Shown here piece by piece: positions 41,809-50,762 of a stretch of DNA of 64,000 nt. The stretch covers positions 11,257 to 75,256 of the forward strand of contig JBEBBW010000003.1 in NCBI GenBank assembly GCA_041158165.1, written 5' to 3'. Made by a program: the position numbers and the translations under genes. Source of the DNA: TMED14 sp041158165. Lineage in GTDB: Bacteria; Bacteroidota; Bacteroidia; Flavobacteriales; Schleiferiaceae. The notes under the pieces are model-generated. The model saw only the letters and a program-made list of their open reading frames with translations, did no database searches and was not told where the DNA came from. The first letter of the stretch is position 1. Every line of letters begins with the position of its first letter.

Positions 41809-43247
41809 TCGGCGCGGGCATCGCCGGTATCGCCTCGGCCATCCGCTGGGCCCGCAAGGGCTATGCCGTACACGTCCACGAAGCCAACACCTACCCGGGC
41901 GGCAAACTCAGCCAGTTCCAGCTGGGCGACTACCGCTTCGACGCGGGTCCGTCGCTGTTCACCCTTCCGTTTTTGGTCGACGAGCTCTTCACGCTCTGCG
42001 GCGAGAACCCCCGCGACCACTTCAACTACCTCAAAAAGACCGAGGAGTGCCGCTACTTCTGGGACGACGGAACCCGCCTTACCGCCCACAGCGATCCTGC
42101 GGAATTCGCCTCAGAGGCCGAGCGCGTGCTGGGCGAGCCTGCCGCGAATATTCAGGCCCACCTCGACCTGGCCCGTCGCCAGTTCGAGGCTACCCGCGGA
42201 CTTTTTTTAGAACGGTCCCTGCACAAGGCCTCGACCTACCTGCGGCGCGACGCGCTTCCGGCGCTCGCCGCCCTGCCGAGCCTCAAGCTGACCCAGACCA
42301 TGCACCAGGTGCACGCCAAGCGCTTTCAAAGCCCCAAAACCGTGCAAATCTTTGACCGCTTCGCGACCTACAACGGCTCGACGCCTTATCAGGCTCCGGG
42401 CACGCTGGCGATGATTCCCCACCTTGAATTTGGCTTCGGAACGTTCCTTCCCCTAGGCGGAATGGTGGCCATCACCGAGTCCTTGGTCGCCCTCGCCGAG
42501 CGCCAAGGGGTTACATTTCACTTTGGCCAACGCGTCGAACGCATCACGCTCAATGGCCGCCGCGCCACAGGCATTCAGGTGGGCGGAACCGAGCTCCCCG
42601 CCGACGTGGTGGTCAGCAACATGGACGTCACGCCGACCTACCGCCGCCTGCTGCCCGACCTCAAGGCGCCCGAGAAAACCTTAGGCCAGGAGCGCTCTTC
42701 GTCGGCCCTGATTTTTTACTGGGGCGTGCGCCACGAGTTCCCGGAGCTCAACCTTCACAACATTCTGTTTGCCAACGACTACGAGGCGGAATTCCGCGAC
42801 CTCTTCGAGCGCAAAAAACTCCACGGCGATCCAACCGTCTACATCCACATCACGAGCAAGGACTTGCCCGGCGAGGCGCCCGCGGGTGGCGAAAACTGGT
42901 TCGTCATGATCAACTCCCCGGCGGACTACGGCCAGGATTGGGCGGCGTGGCGCTCCACGGCGCGGGCTTCGGTGCTGGCCAAGATCGAGCGGGCGCTGGG
43001 CGTCGATTTGGCGCCCTTTATTGAGGTCGAAGAAGTGCTCGATCCGCCCACCATTCAGGCGCGCACGGGCAGCGACCGGGGCGCCCTGTACGGAGCGTCG
43101 AGCAACAACGCCATGGCGGCCTTCTTGCGCCACCCGAATTTTCACCGCCAAATTCCCAACCTCTTTTTTGTGGGCGGCAGCGCGCACCCCGGGGGCGGAA
43201 TTCCGCTCTGCCTGCTGTCAGCGAAAATTGCGGCGGACCTGGGGTAG
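41778..43247 (+). CDS. Phytoene-desaturase family oxidoreductase (CrtI/CrtD-like)
   Basis: A 489-residue FAD enzyme. The dinucleotide motif VGAGIAGIASAIRWARKG begins at residue 11, followed by HEANTYPGGKLSQF; mid-protein GTLAMIPHLEFGFGTFLPLGG; and the C-terminal FAD motif FFVGGSAHPGGGIPL near 465, all as in CrtI/CrtD/CrtN. Its reaction is desaturation (or 3,4-desaturation of hydroxycarotenoids) in carotenoid synthesis; no crtB or crtZ is nearby to decide. The start has to lie inside murQ because the FAD motif begins only ten residues later. Confidence 0.88.
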   Translation: MEAKQPTARIVGAGIAGIASAIRWARKGYAVHVHEANTYPGGKLSQFQLGDYRFDAGPSLFTLPFLVDELFTLCGENPRDHFNYLKKTEECRYFWDDGTRLTAHSDPAEFASEAERVLGEPAANIQAHLDLARRQFEATRGLFLERSLHKASTYLRRDALPALAALPSLKLTQTMHQVHAKRFQSPKTVQIFDRFATYNGSTPYQAPGTLAMIPHLEFGFGTFLPLGGMVAITESLVALAERQGVTFHFGQRVERITLNGRRATGIQVGGTELPADVVVSNMDVTPTYRRLLPDLKAPEKTLGQERSSSALIFYWGVRHEFPELNLHNILFANDYEAEFRDLFERKKLHGDPTVYIHITSKDLPGEAPAGGENWFVMINSPADYGQDWAAWRSTARASVLAKIERALGVDLAPFIEVEEVLDPPTIQARTGSDRGALYGASSNNAMAAFLRHPNFHRQIPNLFFVGGSAHPGGGIPLCLLSAKIAADLG

Positions 43248-43324
43248 CAATTTCCGCAGTAAATCGACTGCTTCGTGGCGTAATCTGCCTTCGTCAGCCC
43301 CAAGGCTTGGGCTAAGTTGCTGCA

Positions 43325-44077
43325 ATGGATCAACCAGCAGCAATTATTACAGGGGCTTCGAACGGTATTGGTCGTGGGGTAGCGGAACTCCTGCTCTCAA
43401 AGGGTTGGAGGGTCTTGGGCCTCGATCGAGAGGAGTCGACGCTGCAGTCAGCGGCGTACGAACACGAGGTACTCGACCTAACTCAAGCTGGGATTGCCTA
43501 CCTGGAAGACCTTTTTGCCCAAATTGGACCCGACTTGGTAGTGCACAGCGCGGGCATCGGAATTATGCAGCCTTTTGCAAATTCCGCTATCGAAGTAGAC
43601 GAGCGCCTCATCGCCCTCAACGTGGACGCGGCCTATGCCGTGACCAAAGCCTTTGTGCGCGAAGCCCACCGCAGTCGTCGACCGCAGCACCTCATTTTGC
43701 TTTCGTCGCTTTCAGGAATTTCGGCCACCCCCGGCATGGCGCTGTACGCGGGGAGCAAGCACTTTGTAAGTGGCCTCGCCAAGTCGGTAGCGGCGGAACT
43801 GCGCCAGGATGCCCCGTGGGCCAAGGTGTCGACCGTAGCGCCTCCGCCCGTACGAACGCAATTCCGCGAGCGGAGCGGTCGCCCCACACGATCCAAACCC
43901 ATCCGCGGGGTACTGGAAGTGCGCGAGGTTGCCGAAGAGATTCTTCGAGTCTACCGCCGCCCGACGTTAGATCGCATTCCGGGCTTTTGGCCGCGGTTCC
44001 TTTTTCGCTGGGTTCGCCCGTGGATTCCGCAGCGTATCTTAATGTCAAAAATCTACCAATCCGCTCAAAAAGAATAA
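43325..44077 (+). CDS. Short-chain dehydrogenase/reductase
   Basis: A 250-residue SDR with TGASNGIG (residues 9-16), the catalytic Ser in LLSSLSG (near 123) and YAGSK (near 139). The last ~45 residues form an amphipathic, aromatic-rich tail (FWPRFLFRWVRPW), suggesting membrane association as in lipid-modifying SDRs. TAAGTTGC lies four bases before the ATG. It is followed one base later by a methyltransferase gene, so the two form an operon; a lipid or quinone-like product is a guess. Confidence 0.88.
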   Translation: MDQPAAIITGASNGIGRGVAELLLSKGWRVLGLDREESTLQSAAYEHEVLDLTQAGIAYLEDLFAQIGPDLVVHSAGIGIMQPFANSAIEVDERLIALNVDAAYAVTKAFVREAHRSRRPQHLILLSSLSGISATPGMALYAGSKHFVSGLAKSVAAELRQDAPWAKVSTVAPPPVRTQFRERSGRPTRSKPIRGVLEVREVAEEILRVYRRPTLDRIPGFWPRFLFRWVRPWIPQRILMSKIYQSAQKE

Positions 44078-44078
44078 C

Positions 44079-44894
44079 ATGGCTCTAGGAAACCTCCTGT
44101 TTCGAATGGTGCGGCAACCCCGTCTCCGCGAGCGTCTATGGAAGCTGGCGTACGAGACTTTTCCAAAAATTCTACCGGACGCTAACTGGTGGTTTATGAA
44201 CTACGGTTACGAACCGAGCGATGCGGAGCGTTACCAATTTGGTACCATAGACGAAACGAAGTTTCAGTGGCGCTCTCGGGCGATGTACCATTATTTGGCG
44301 GCCCGGGCCAAACCCGAAGCAAAGGAAGTCCTCGAGGTGGGTTCCGGTCGCGGGGGTGGCCTGCGGCACGTGGCAGATACGTTAATGCCCAAGCGCGCGG
44401 TTGGTTTAGACTTCGCCGCTTCAGCCGTGAAATTCTGCCACAAAAACCATCGTGCCAGTTCGGCTACGTACCTCGAAGGCAATGCGATGGCCATGCCCTT
44501 CGCCGACGCGGAGTTTGATGTTGTACTCAACGTAGAGTCCTGCCACGCCTACTTTAATCAGGCCGAGTTTCTTCGCGAGGTGGCTCGGGTGCTGCGACCG
44601 GGCGGTGCCCTTTATTTAGTGGACGTTCGTGCCCATTGGAATTGGGATCTGCTCTACCAATGGACCGCAGAAGCCGGATTGGAATTGCACGAAAACGCAG
44701 ATATTACGTCCAACGTCGTTCGCGCCATCGAGCTTGACGAGCCGGTCAAAAACGCTTTGATTAAAAAGCGGGTGCCGTTTTGGCTGCGCGGCGTGTTCAA
44801 AGAATTCGCCGGGAACGTTGGGTCTCAGCTTTATGAGCGGCTTCAAAACGGTGAAATTCAGTACCGCCGCATTGTTGCGGTTAAACCGGTTTAA
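44079..44894 (+). CDS. Class I SAM-dependent methyltransferase
   Basis: A 271-residue methyltransferase: motif I VLEVGSGRGGG (near 86), then VGLDFAASAVKFC and AMPFADAEFDVVLNVESCHAYFN, with RVLRPGGALYLVD near 180. The N-terminal ~80 residues, with MNYGYEP, resemble the lipid methyltransferases of the phenolphthiotriol/sterol C-methyl type. Partnership with the SDR suggests modification of a lipid or polyketide. Its stop overlaps the end of the convergent murI gene by four bases. Confidence 0.85.
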   Translation: MALGNLLFRMVRQPRLRERLWKLAYETFPKILPDANWWFMNYGYEPSDAERYQFGTIDETKFQWRSRAMYHYLAARAKPEAKEVLEVGSGRGGGLRHVADTLMPKRAVGLDFAASAVKFCHKNHRASSATYLEGNAMAMPFADAEFDVVLNVESCHAYFNQAEFLREVARVLRPGGALYLVDVRAHWNWDLLYQWTAEAGLELHENADITSNVVRAIELDEPVKNALIKKRVPFWLRGVFKEFAGNVGSQLYERLQNGEIQYRRIVAVKPV

Positions 44895-45697
44895 CCCCAA
44901 AGGTGGTCTTCGCGAAGTGCGATGGCTTCTCCAAAGAACTGCTGTGCGATGGCCTCGAAGGCCGGCGTATAGTCGCTGACCATGAACTGGTGGGGCGCTG
45001 CGGCAGCTGCGGCGCTTAGGAGTCCGCGCTGAGCCAAGGCAGAAGCCACGTGCTCGGCTACAATCTGGGGCGTAGAAAGCAGGGCAACGTTTGGCCCAAG
45101 CCGGGCACCGATTTGCTTCGCCACAATGGGGTAGTGGGTGCAGGCCAAGACGAGCGCGTCGACGTGGGCTGCTTCGGTAGGTTGTGCGTAGCCGTCGATG
45201 ACCGCTTCGAGTATGGGCCCCTGAAGGATGTTTTCTTCAATGACGGGCACCAGCAGCGGCGTGGCCCACGCGCTGACCGCGGCGGAGGGTGCGGCCTGAG
45301 CAAGTTTCGCCGGGAAGACCCCCGACTTGATCGTGGCTTTGGTACCCCAAATCCCTACGGATTCGACCCCGAGGTACGCCACTTCGGCGACGACCGGATC
45401 GATAACATTGAAAACGGGTACGGCCATGGCCTCCACAAGGGCGTCGTAGGCCACAGATGAGGCCGAATTGCAGGCCACCACGATGGCTTTAGCGCCGAGG
45501 TCGACTAAGTGCTGGGCAATGGCGAGGCTGTAGCCGCGGATGGCTTCGGGCGACTTATCTCCGTAGGGTAGGTGGGCAGTGTCCCCAAAATAAAGAAGCC
45601 GCTCGCCCGGAAGGCGATCGGCTAGTGCGCGGGCCACGGTCAAGCCGCCGACCCCCGAGTCAAAGAGCCCAATGGGCCCGTCAACGGGTGCAGGCAT
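44891..45697 (-). CDS. murI: Glutamate racemase
   Basis: A 268-residue racemase: GLFDSGVGGLTVARAL (with catalytic-site Asp-Ser near 12), FGDTAHLPYG near 37, VACNSAS near 73 (first catalytic Cys) and LACTHYP near 183 (second Cys). It makes D-glutamate for peptidoglycan. The start overlaps the stop of the ompH gene by one base, so it ends the uppS-bamA-ompH-ompH-murI transcript. Confidence 0.96.
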   Translation of the reverse strand: MPAPVDGPIGLFDSGVGGLTVARALADRLPGERLLYFGDTAHLPYGDKSPEAIRGYSLAIAQHLVDLGAKAIVVACNSASSVAYDALVEAMAVPVFNVIDPVVAEVAYLGVESVGIWGTKATIKSGVFPAKLAQAAPSAAVSAWATPLLVPVIEENILQGPILEAVIDGYAQPTEAAHVDALVLACTHYPIVAKQIGARLGPNVALLSTPQIVAEHVASALAQRGLLSAAAAAAPHQFMVSDYTPAFEAIAQQFFGEAIALREDHLWG

Positions 45698-46197
45698 TAC
45701 TTAGCCAGGTAGGCGCGAACGTCGGCTCCAAGGTTTACGCCGCCCTTGGCGTAAATCACTTGACCCTTGCTTTGAGATGCGTCAAGCACGTACGAAACTT
45801 TTTTGGTTTCGGCCACGGCGTTGATGGCGGCCTGGAGCTTTTCGAGCACGGGCGTGATGAGCTCCACTTCCTTCTGTTGAAGCTGACCTTGGGCGCCTTG
45901 CATGTACTCTTGGATGTTGTTGTACATCTCCTGAAGGCGCTGCTGCTCTTGGTTCTTACGCAGGTCGGTCCACGTGGCCGCGTTGGCCTGGAGTGCTTGG
46001 GCGCCCTTTTCGAGTTCGGCGTTCATTTCTTTCGCCTCAGCCTCGAATTTGGCTTGTTCGGCTTGCAGTGCTTCTTGGGCCTTTTTGTACTCGGGCATCT
46101 GCACGAGGAGGCTGTCTACGTTCACGTGAGCGACTACAGATTGGGCGCTAGCAGCGCTAGCCACAGCGAGGGCAACAATAAGGGCGATTTTCTTCAT
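45697..46197 (-). CDS. OmpH/Skp-family periplasmic chaperone (second copy)
   Basis: A 166-residue protein with a signal peptide (MKKIALIVALAVASAASAQ), a long coiled-coil middle (EYKKAQEALQAEQAKFEAEAKE and on to residue ~105) and the small OmpH core (VVAHVNVDSLL at the start, VSYVLDASQSKGQVIYA at the end). Skp trimers hold unfolded outer-membrane proteins on the way to BamA. It is a paralogue of the preceding gene; two ompH genes after bamA is the usual Bacteroidota order. Confidence 0.9.
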   Translation of the reverse strand: MKKIALIVALAVASAASAQSVVAHVNVDSLLVQMPEYKKAQEALQAEQAKFEAEAKEMNAELEKGAQALQANAATWTDLRKNQEQQRLQEMYNNIQEYMQGAQGQLQQKEVELITPVLEKLQAAINAVAETKKVSYVLDASQSKGQVIYAKGGVNLGADVRAYLAK

Positions 46198-46215
46198 GGG
46201 GTCAAAGGTAGGATG

Positions 46216-46716
46216 TTAGAAGCCAAGCTGCTGCAAGACTTCGTTGGTCAAGTCAAGAGATTCGTTCGCGTAGACGACGGCAAGGTTGCTTCCCTTGTCG
46301 AAGACGACGTCGAGTTTCTTGCGCCGGGCCACCTCGCGGATTGCGGCGGCAACCTGCGCTTGAATCGGAGCAATCAACTCTTCACGTTTGGCAAAAAGCA
46401 TTCCGTCGGGGGCGAAGTAGCGAACCTGGCGAGCTTTCGCGCTGTCCAGGGTGTTCGAAATGCTCTTTTCGCGTTCTGCTGCCATGCCGGTCGTGAGGAG
46501 TACGCGCTCGGCTTCAAGCTGCCCGCGCAGGGCCTCGGCGTCGTCAAAAAGCGACTGTACTTCGCCCAGCCATTGGGCATTTAGCCGCTCTACTTCCGCT
46601 TGGGCTTGAACGTACATCGGGTGCTTTTTAAGCAGCACCTGCGTGTCTACATACCCGATTCGTTGCCCAAATGCGGCGGTAGCTGAAAGTACGAGTGCGA
46701 GAAAGAGTACGCGCAT
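46216..46716 (-). CDS. OmpH/Skp-family periplasmic chaperone (first copy)
   Basis: A 166-residue protein with a signal peptide (MRVLFLALVLSATAAFGQ), RIGYVDTQVLLKKHP at the mature N-terminus, a coiled coil from about 35 to 110 and the closing core strand KLDVVFDKGSNLAVVYA. It lies six bases after bamA, supporting a shared role in outer-membrane protein assembly. It is divergent in sequence from the second copy, so the two may have different clients. Confidence 0.9.
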   Translation of the reverse strand: MRVLFLALVLSATAAFGQRIGYVDTQVLLKKHPMYVQAQAEVERLNAQWLGEVQSLFDDAEALRGQLEAERVLLTTGMAAEREKSISNTLDSAKARQVRYFAPDGMLFAKREELIAPIQAQVAAAIREVARRKKLDVVFDKGSNLAVVYANESLDLTNEVLQQLGF

Positions 46717-46722
46717 AGGCTG

Positions 46723-49203
46723 TTAAAACTGCTGTCCGAGGACGAAGTGGGTCTGCCAACCAGAGGGAACAACTTTGCCCGGCATCGGATCAAACCCGTG
46801 GCCAAGGTCTACGCCGAGCAGTCCGAACATGGGCATGAAAATGCGCAAGCCGACGCCGGCGCTGCGCTTGAGCTCAAAAGGACGAAAATCTGCGAAATTG
46901 CTGTAGTTGTTGCCCGCCTCGAGGAAGGCTAGCGCAAAAATTTGGGCTGTGGGGCTCGGCGAAATGAGGTAGCGAAGTTCCGAGGTGAACTTGGTGTACA
47001 GCGCACCACCGCCGGGAGGTGTTAAGCTAAAGTTGGTGTAGCCGCGGAGGCCGACGATTTCACGGCCGTCGAGTACAAAGTTCTGAAGGCCGTCTCCGCC
47101 GAGGTAAAAGCGCTCAAAAGGAGGCAGTCCGTAGTCCTTGTTGTAGGAGCCAAGGAAGCCAAATTCTCCGTAGGAACGCGCTACGAGGTTTTTGGCGAGC
47201 TGCATGTAGTAGTCGCCAGAGAACTTGAATTTATGGTACTCGATGAAGCGGTACTTCTCGTTGGTCGTGAGCTTGCTGTAGTCCCGCCCGTCGAGTAACG
47301 ACAAGGGCGGAGTTAGTTCCATATTGAACGAAAGGCTTGAACCTCTCGTCGGGAAAATGGGAAGGTCTCGGTTGTCTCGGCGCAGCGTGAAGTTGTAGGC
47401 CACCGAATTCGCAATGCCCGTCTTGAACATCGCCGTACCAAACGGATAGTTGTTGATATCAAAGCGTCGGTACTCGATTGCATGGTACAGCGTGAAGTAG
47501 TCGTCTGGCCACTTTAAGCGAAGCCCTTGGCCAAGCGTAACCCCCGTGATGCTGATGCGCTGGGCGGTACTGTCGGTGCGCCCGGTGGCATTCATGCGGT
47601 TGTGGTAGGCCGTGAACGTGATGGAGTTGGGCTTTTTGCCGCCAAGCCAAGGCTCGGTGAAGCTAAAGTTGTACGACGAAAAGAAGGTTCCGTTGCTCTG
47701 CGCGCGAATGTTGATGGTTTGGCCGTCGCCTGAAGGCAGCGGACGCCACGCCTTCTTGTTGAACATGTTCCGCGCGCTGAAGTTGTTGAAGTTCAAGCCT
47801 GCGGTGCCGATGACCATGTTGGCGCCCCAGCCGCCCTGCAGCTCGAGCTGGCTCGTGGACTGTTCCGCAACCGTGTACTCCAAATCAACCGATCCCGTTA
47901 CGGGGTCTGGATTGGGCGTAATGTTGATGGAACGCGGGTCAAAATACCCCAACTGCCCGAGCTCGCGAATCGTACGCTGAATGTCGGCTTTCGAAAACAA
48001 ATCGCCGGGGCGCGTGCGGATTTCGCGGTAAATCACGTGGTCGTTGGTGCGGTCGTTGCCGATTACGGTCACCTTGCGCACCGTGGCTGGACGGCCTTCG
48101 CGAATGCGGATCTCAAGGTCGATCGAGTCGTTGGCTACCCGCACTTCTACCGGAATCACGTTGCTGAACAGGTATCCGTTGTTGAGGTAGAGCGACGAAA
48201 TGTCGTTGCCGTTCGGGTCGCCGTTCACGCGGGTACCCAGCAGCTTTGAATCGTAGCGGTCGCCGGCTTCGATCTTCAAAATGCTCTGCAGGGTCGCGTT
48301 GTCGTACTTGGAATTGCCCAAAAAGCGCACGCTGCGGTAGTAGTAAGGACGGCCTTCTTCGACCGTAAACTCAATGCGAATGCGCGGCTTCTCATTAATG
48401 TCAACCCGGTATACCGTGTCGCGCACGATGCGGGCATCTCGGTAGCCCGCGTGGTTGTAGGCTTCGACTATAAGTGCACGTTCTCCCTCAAGCTTTTCTT
48501 CGAGGTACTTAGCAGACTGAAAAATGTTCCACCAGCGCATTCGGTGCAGCTCGTCCATCGCGCGGCGCAGTTTGGCGCTGCTCAGGGCGCTGTTGCCGGT
48601 AAATACGATGTCGTCGATGCGCAAGCGCGGACCGGTTTCCACATCAAGATGCAGCACCACGGCCTGGGCAAAGGCCGTGTCCGTAATCGGCGTAACCAAG
48701 GCCTTGACGTCGGGGTAGCCCTTCTCGATGAAGTGCTTGCGGATCGTGGATTCGGTGGTGCGAATCAAGTTTTGAGAAACAATTGTCCCGCGGCTAAGTC
48801 CAAGTTTTTCGCGAAGTGCGTCTTGGCGCGGCTTACTCAAGCCAGTGAAGTAGTATTTGCTGAGCTTCGGAAGCGTTTTAAGACGGAATTCCAAGTAGAC
48901 CACCCCGCCGTTGCGCGCCGTGATAAACAACTGAATGTCTTCAAACAGCTCCTGCTTCCAGAGGTTGCGCACCGCGTCAGCAATTTTCTCAGACGGAAAC
49001 TGAACGACGTCGCCTACGCGGAGTCCGCTCAGCAGCGTAACCATGGCGGGATCAAGCTCGTCGGCGCCGGTGACCAATATTCCGCCCACTTCATAGTCGA
49101 TGCCAGGGGTGACTTCAACACTCGGTGCGGCCGGCATTTGAGCTACTACTGGCATTGCAGCGCTCAAAGCGGCGAAAAGGACGGCGGTGCGTAGGCGGAT
49201 CAT
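46723..49203 (-). CDS. bamA: Outer membrane protein assembly factor BamA
   Basis: An 826-residue protein: signal peptide (MIRLRTAVLFAALSAAMPVVAQ), five POTRA domains (about 35-430), then a C-terminal beta-barrel ending in an aromatic residue (THFVLGQQF), the signal for barrel insertion. The lid-loop motif (V/I)RG-F-like GLRGY appears near 690. It inserts barrels into the outer membrane. The start overlaps the uppS stop by four bases (ATGA). Confidence 0.95.
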   Translation of the reverse strand: MIRLRTAVLFAALSAAMPVVAQMPAAPSVEVTPGIDYEVGGILVTGADELDPAMVTLLSGLRVGDVVQFPSEKIADAVRNLWKQELFEDIQLFITARNGGVVYLEFRLKTLPKLSKYYFTGLSKPRQDALREKLGLSRGTIVSQNLIRTTESTIRKHFIEKGYPDVKALVTPITDTAFAQAVVLHLDVETGPRLRIDDIVFTGNSALSSAKLRRAMDELHRMRWWNIFQSAKYLEEKLEGERALIVEAYNHAGYRDARIVRDTVYRVDINEKPRIRIEFTVEEGRPYYYRSVRFLGNSKYDNATLQSILKIEAGDRYDSKLLGTRVNGDPNGNDISSLYLNNGYLFSNVIPVEVRVANDSIDLEIRIREGRPATVRKVTVIGNDRTNDHVIYREIRTRPGDLFSKADIQRTIRELGQLGYFDPRSINITPNPDPVTGSVDLEYTVAEQSTSQLELQGGWGANMVIGTAGLNFNNFSARNMFNKKAWRPLPSGDGQTINIRAQSNGTFFSSYNFSFTEPWLGGKKPNSITFTAYHNRMNATGRTDSTAQRISITGVTLGQGLRLKWPDDYFTLYHAIEYRRFDINNYPFGTAMFKTGIANSVAYNFTLRRDNRDLPIFPTRGSSLSFNMELTPPLSLLDGRDYSKLTTNEKYRFIEYHKFKFSGDYYMQLAKNLVARSYGEFGFLGSYNKDYGLPPFERFYLGGDGLQNFVLDGREIVGLRGYTNFSLTPPGGGALYTKFTSELRYLISPSPTAQIFALAFLEAGNNYSNFADFRPFELKRSAGVGLRIFMPMFGLLGVDLGHGFDPMPGKVVPSGWQTHFVLGQQF

Positions 49204-49922
49204 GCGTGAAGTTGTTCGCTGGTTTTTCCGAGGCGTCGTTCGCGGCCCGCGAACTGGTCAAGGGCTTCGACCAGGTGTTCCTTCGAAAAATCAGGCCAAA
49301 GTACGGGCAAGAAGACTAATTCTGCGTAGGAAATTTGCCAAAGCAAGAAGTTGGAGATGCGCTGCTCGCCGCTCGTGCGAATCACCAGTTCGGGGTCTGG
49401 CATGCCGTGGGTCCACAGCGATTGGGCAATGTGGTCTTCGGTAATCGCCTCGGGCTCAAGCTCGCCGTTGGCGGCACGGCGCGCCAGGCTCTGGACGGCT
49501 GAGGTGAGTTCTTGGCGGCTGCCGTAGCTCAGCGCCAGCGTCAGGACCAATCGGGTATTTCCAGCTGTTGCGGCGCGGGTCGCGTCGAGTTGGGCACGGG
49601 CCTTTTTGGGCAGCGCGTCGAGGTTGCCAATGGCATGCAGGCGAATCTGGTTTTCTTGAAGTACCGGCAGCTCCTTGCTCAAGCTGGTCATCAAGATGTT
49701 CATCAGGGCGTCGACCTCCGCCTTGGGACGCTGCCAATTTTCTTCTGAAAACGCATAAACGGTCAGGTAGCGAATGCCCAGTTCGGCCGCGCTCGTAGCC
49801 GCACGACGCAGGGCCTCAACGCCCAATTCGTGGCCCCGAACGCGGGTCGCAAAACCCTGCTTCTTAGCCCAACGGCCGTTGCCGTCCATGATGATCGCTA
49901 CGTGCTGCGGAAGGTTCTTCAT
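49200..49922 (-). CDS. uppS: Isoprenyl transferase (undecaprenyl-diphosphate synthase)
   Basis: A 240-residue cis-prenyltransferase with HVAIIMDGNGRWAK (catalytic Asp), YLTVYAFSEENWQRP near 67 and ELVIRTSGEQRISNFLLWQ near 183. It makes the undecaprenyl carrier for peptidoglycan and O-antigen. Its ATG overlaps the stop of the DUF6089 gene by one base (TAATG). Confidence 0.97.
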   Translation of the reverse strand: MKNLPQHVAIIMDGNGRWAKKQGFATRVRGHELGVEALRRAATSAAELGIRYLTVYAFSEENWQRPKAEVDALMNILMTSLSKELPVLQENQIRLHAIGNLDALPKKARAQLDATRAATAGNTRLVLTLALSYGSRQELTSAVQSLARRAANGELEPEAITEDHIAQSLWTHGMPDPELVIRTSGEQRISNFLLWQISYAELVFLPVLWPDFSKEHLVEALDQFAGRERRLGKTSEQLHA

Positions 49923-50731
49923 TAGTTAAGAAATGCGGCGCAAGTTTCCCAAAATTTCTCTAAGTGCAAACCTAACCCGACATTCACGCGAATCAAACCG
50001 TCGTTTTGGTTGGATTGTCCCCTAGAATAGCCGGTTATTCCGCGGCCGGTGGGGTCGGCGAAGTACGCAGCGGCATCGCCCCGGGCCTCGCGGAGTGCGT
50101 CGACGTCGGTGTAGTCACCTGAAACGTCGTCGACGTAGTCGCTTCGAATCCAGGTCCACTGGGCCTCGGCTTGGGCCGTGAACCAGGGTCCGAGGTGCGC
50201 ACGCCATCCCAGTCCGAGCGGAACGCTCACGGCGCGGGTGCCATAAAACGTCGTGCCTGACCCGTCAAGACCTTGGCCTTCGGTTCCGAGCGGACGCAAG
50301 TCGATCCACTCACCCTGGTACTGACCTTGAGGCGTGTAGCTCGTGACGCCGACCCCGGCGAACAGGTAGGGACTGTGCTGGAACCGAAACGACGGGATGC
50401 GCATCGGCAAAAACGTCACTTCGCCGAGTGCCCACACGCTTTGGGTCTGGGTGCGCACGGTAATGCCGCGGACGCTGCGGTCCGCTCGGCTCGACGCGGC
50501 ATCGCTCGCCAAAAAATCCCCTTGCTCGCCCACGATGCGCAGGGCGTAGTGCGGATGGCCCTGGTAGCGGTATCCGAGCGTCCAAACCTGCCCTTGCGTC
50601 GGTGTGCCCCAGGTGGGGCCGACGTCGCCGCGCAGTCCGAGTCCGCCCCACGAAACCGTGAGGTCCTGGCTGTGCTGCCCGAACGCAGCGAACGGGAAGA
50701 GTAGTGCGGCAAAAAGGATGGGGCGCAGCAT
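49922..50731 (-). CDS. DUF6089 outer-membrane-barrel-like protein
   Basis: A 269-residue protein with a signal peptide (MLRPILFAALLFPFAAFGQ) and alternating aromatic/glycine strands of an eight-stranded-type barrel, matching DUF6089, a family typically encoded next to uppS in Flavobacteria. Function unknown; location at the outer membrane is likely. The start was set at 50731 because TATCTTTG (50739-50746) ends seven bases upstream and the signal peptide begins there. Confidence 0.82.
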   Translation of the reverse strand: MLRPILFAALLFPFAAFGQHSQDLTVSWGGLGLRGDVGPTWGTPTQGQVWTLGYRYQGHPHYALRIVGEQGDFLASDAASSRADRSVRGITVRTQTQSVWALGEVTFLPMRIPSFRFQHSPYLFAGVGVTSYTPQGQYQGEWIDLRPLGTEGQGLDGSGTTFYGTRAVSVPLGLGWRAHLGPWFTAQAEAQWTWIRSDYVDDVSGDYTDVDALREARGDAAAYFADPTGRGITGYSRGQSNQNDGLIRVNVGLGLHLEKFWETCAAFLN

Positions 50732-50738
50732 GAGCCCG

Positions 50739-50746
50739 CAAAGATA
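50739..50746 (-). promoter_or_regulatory. -7 box (TATCTTTG) heading the uppS-bamA-murI operon
   Basis: Perfect TAnnTTTG match on the minus strand; cgggctc separates it from the ATG at 50731. Confidence 0.55.
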
Positions 50747-50762
50747 CGCGCTTTGCCGAGGC

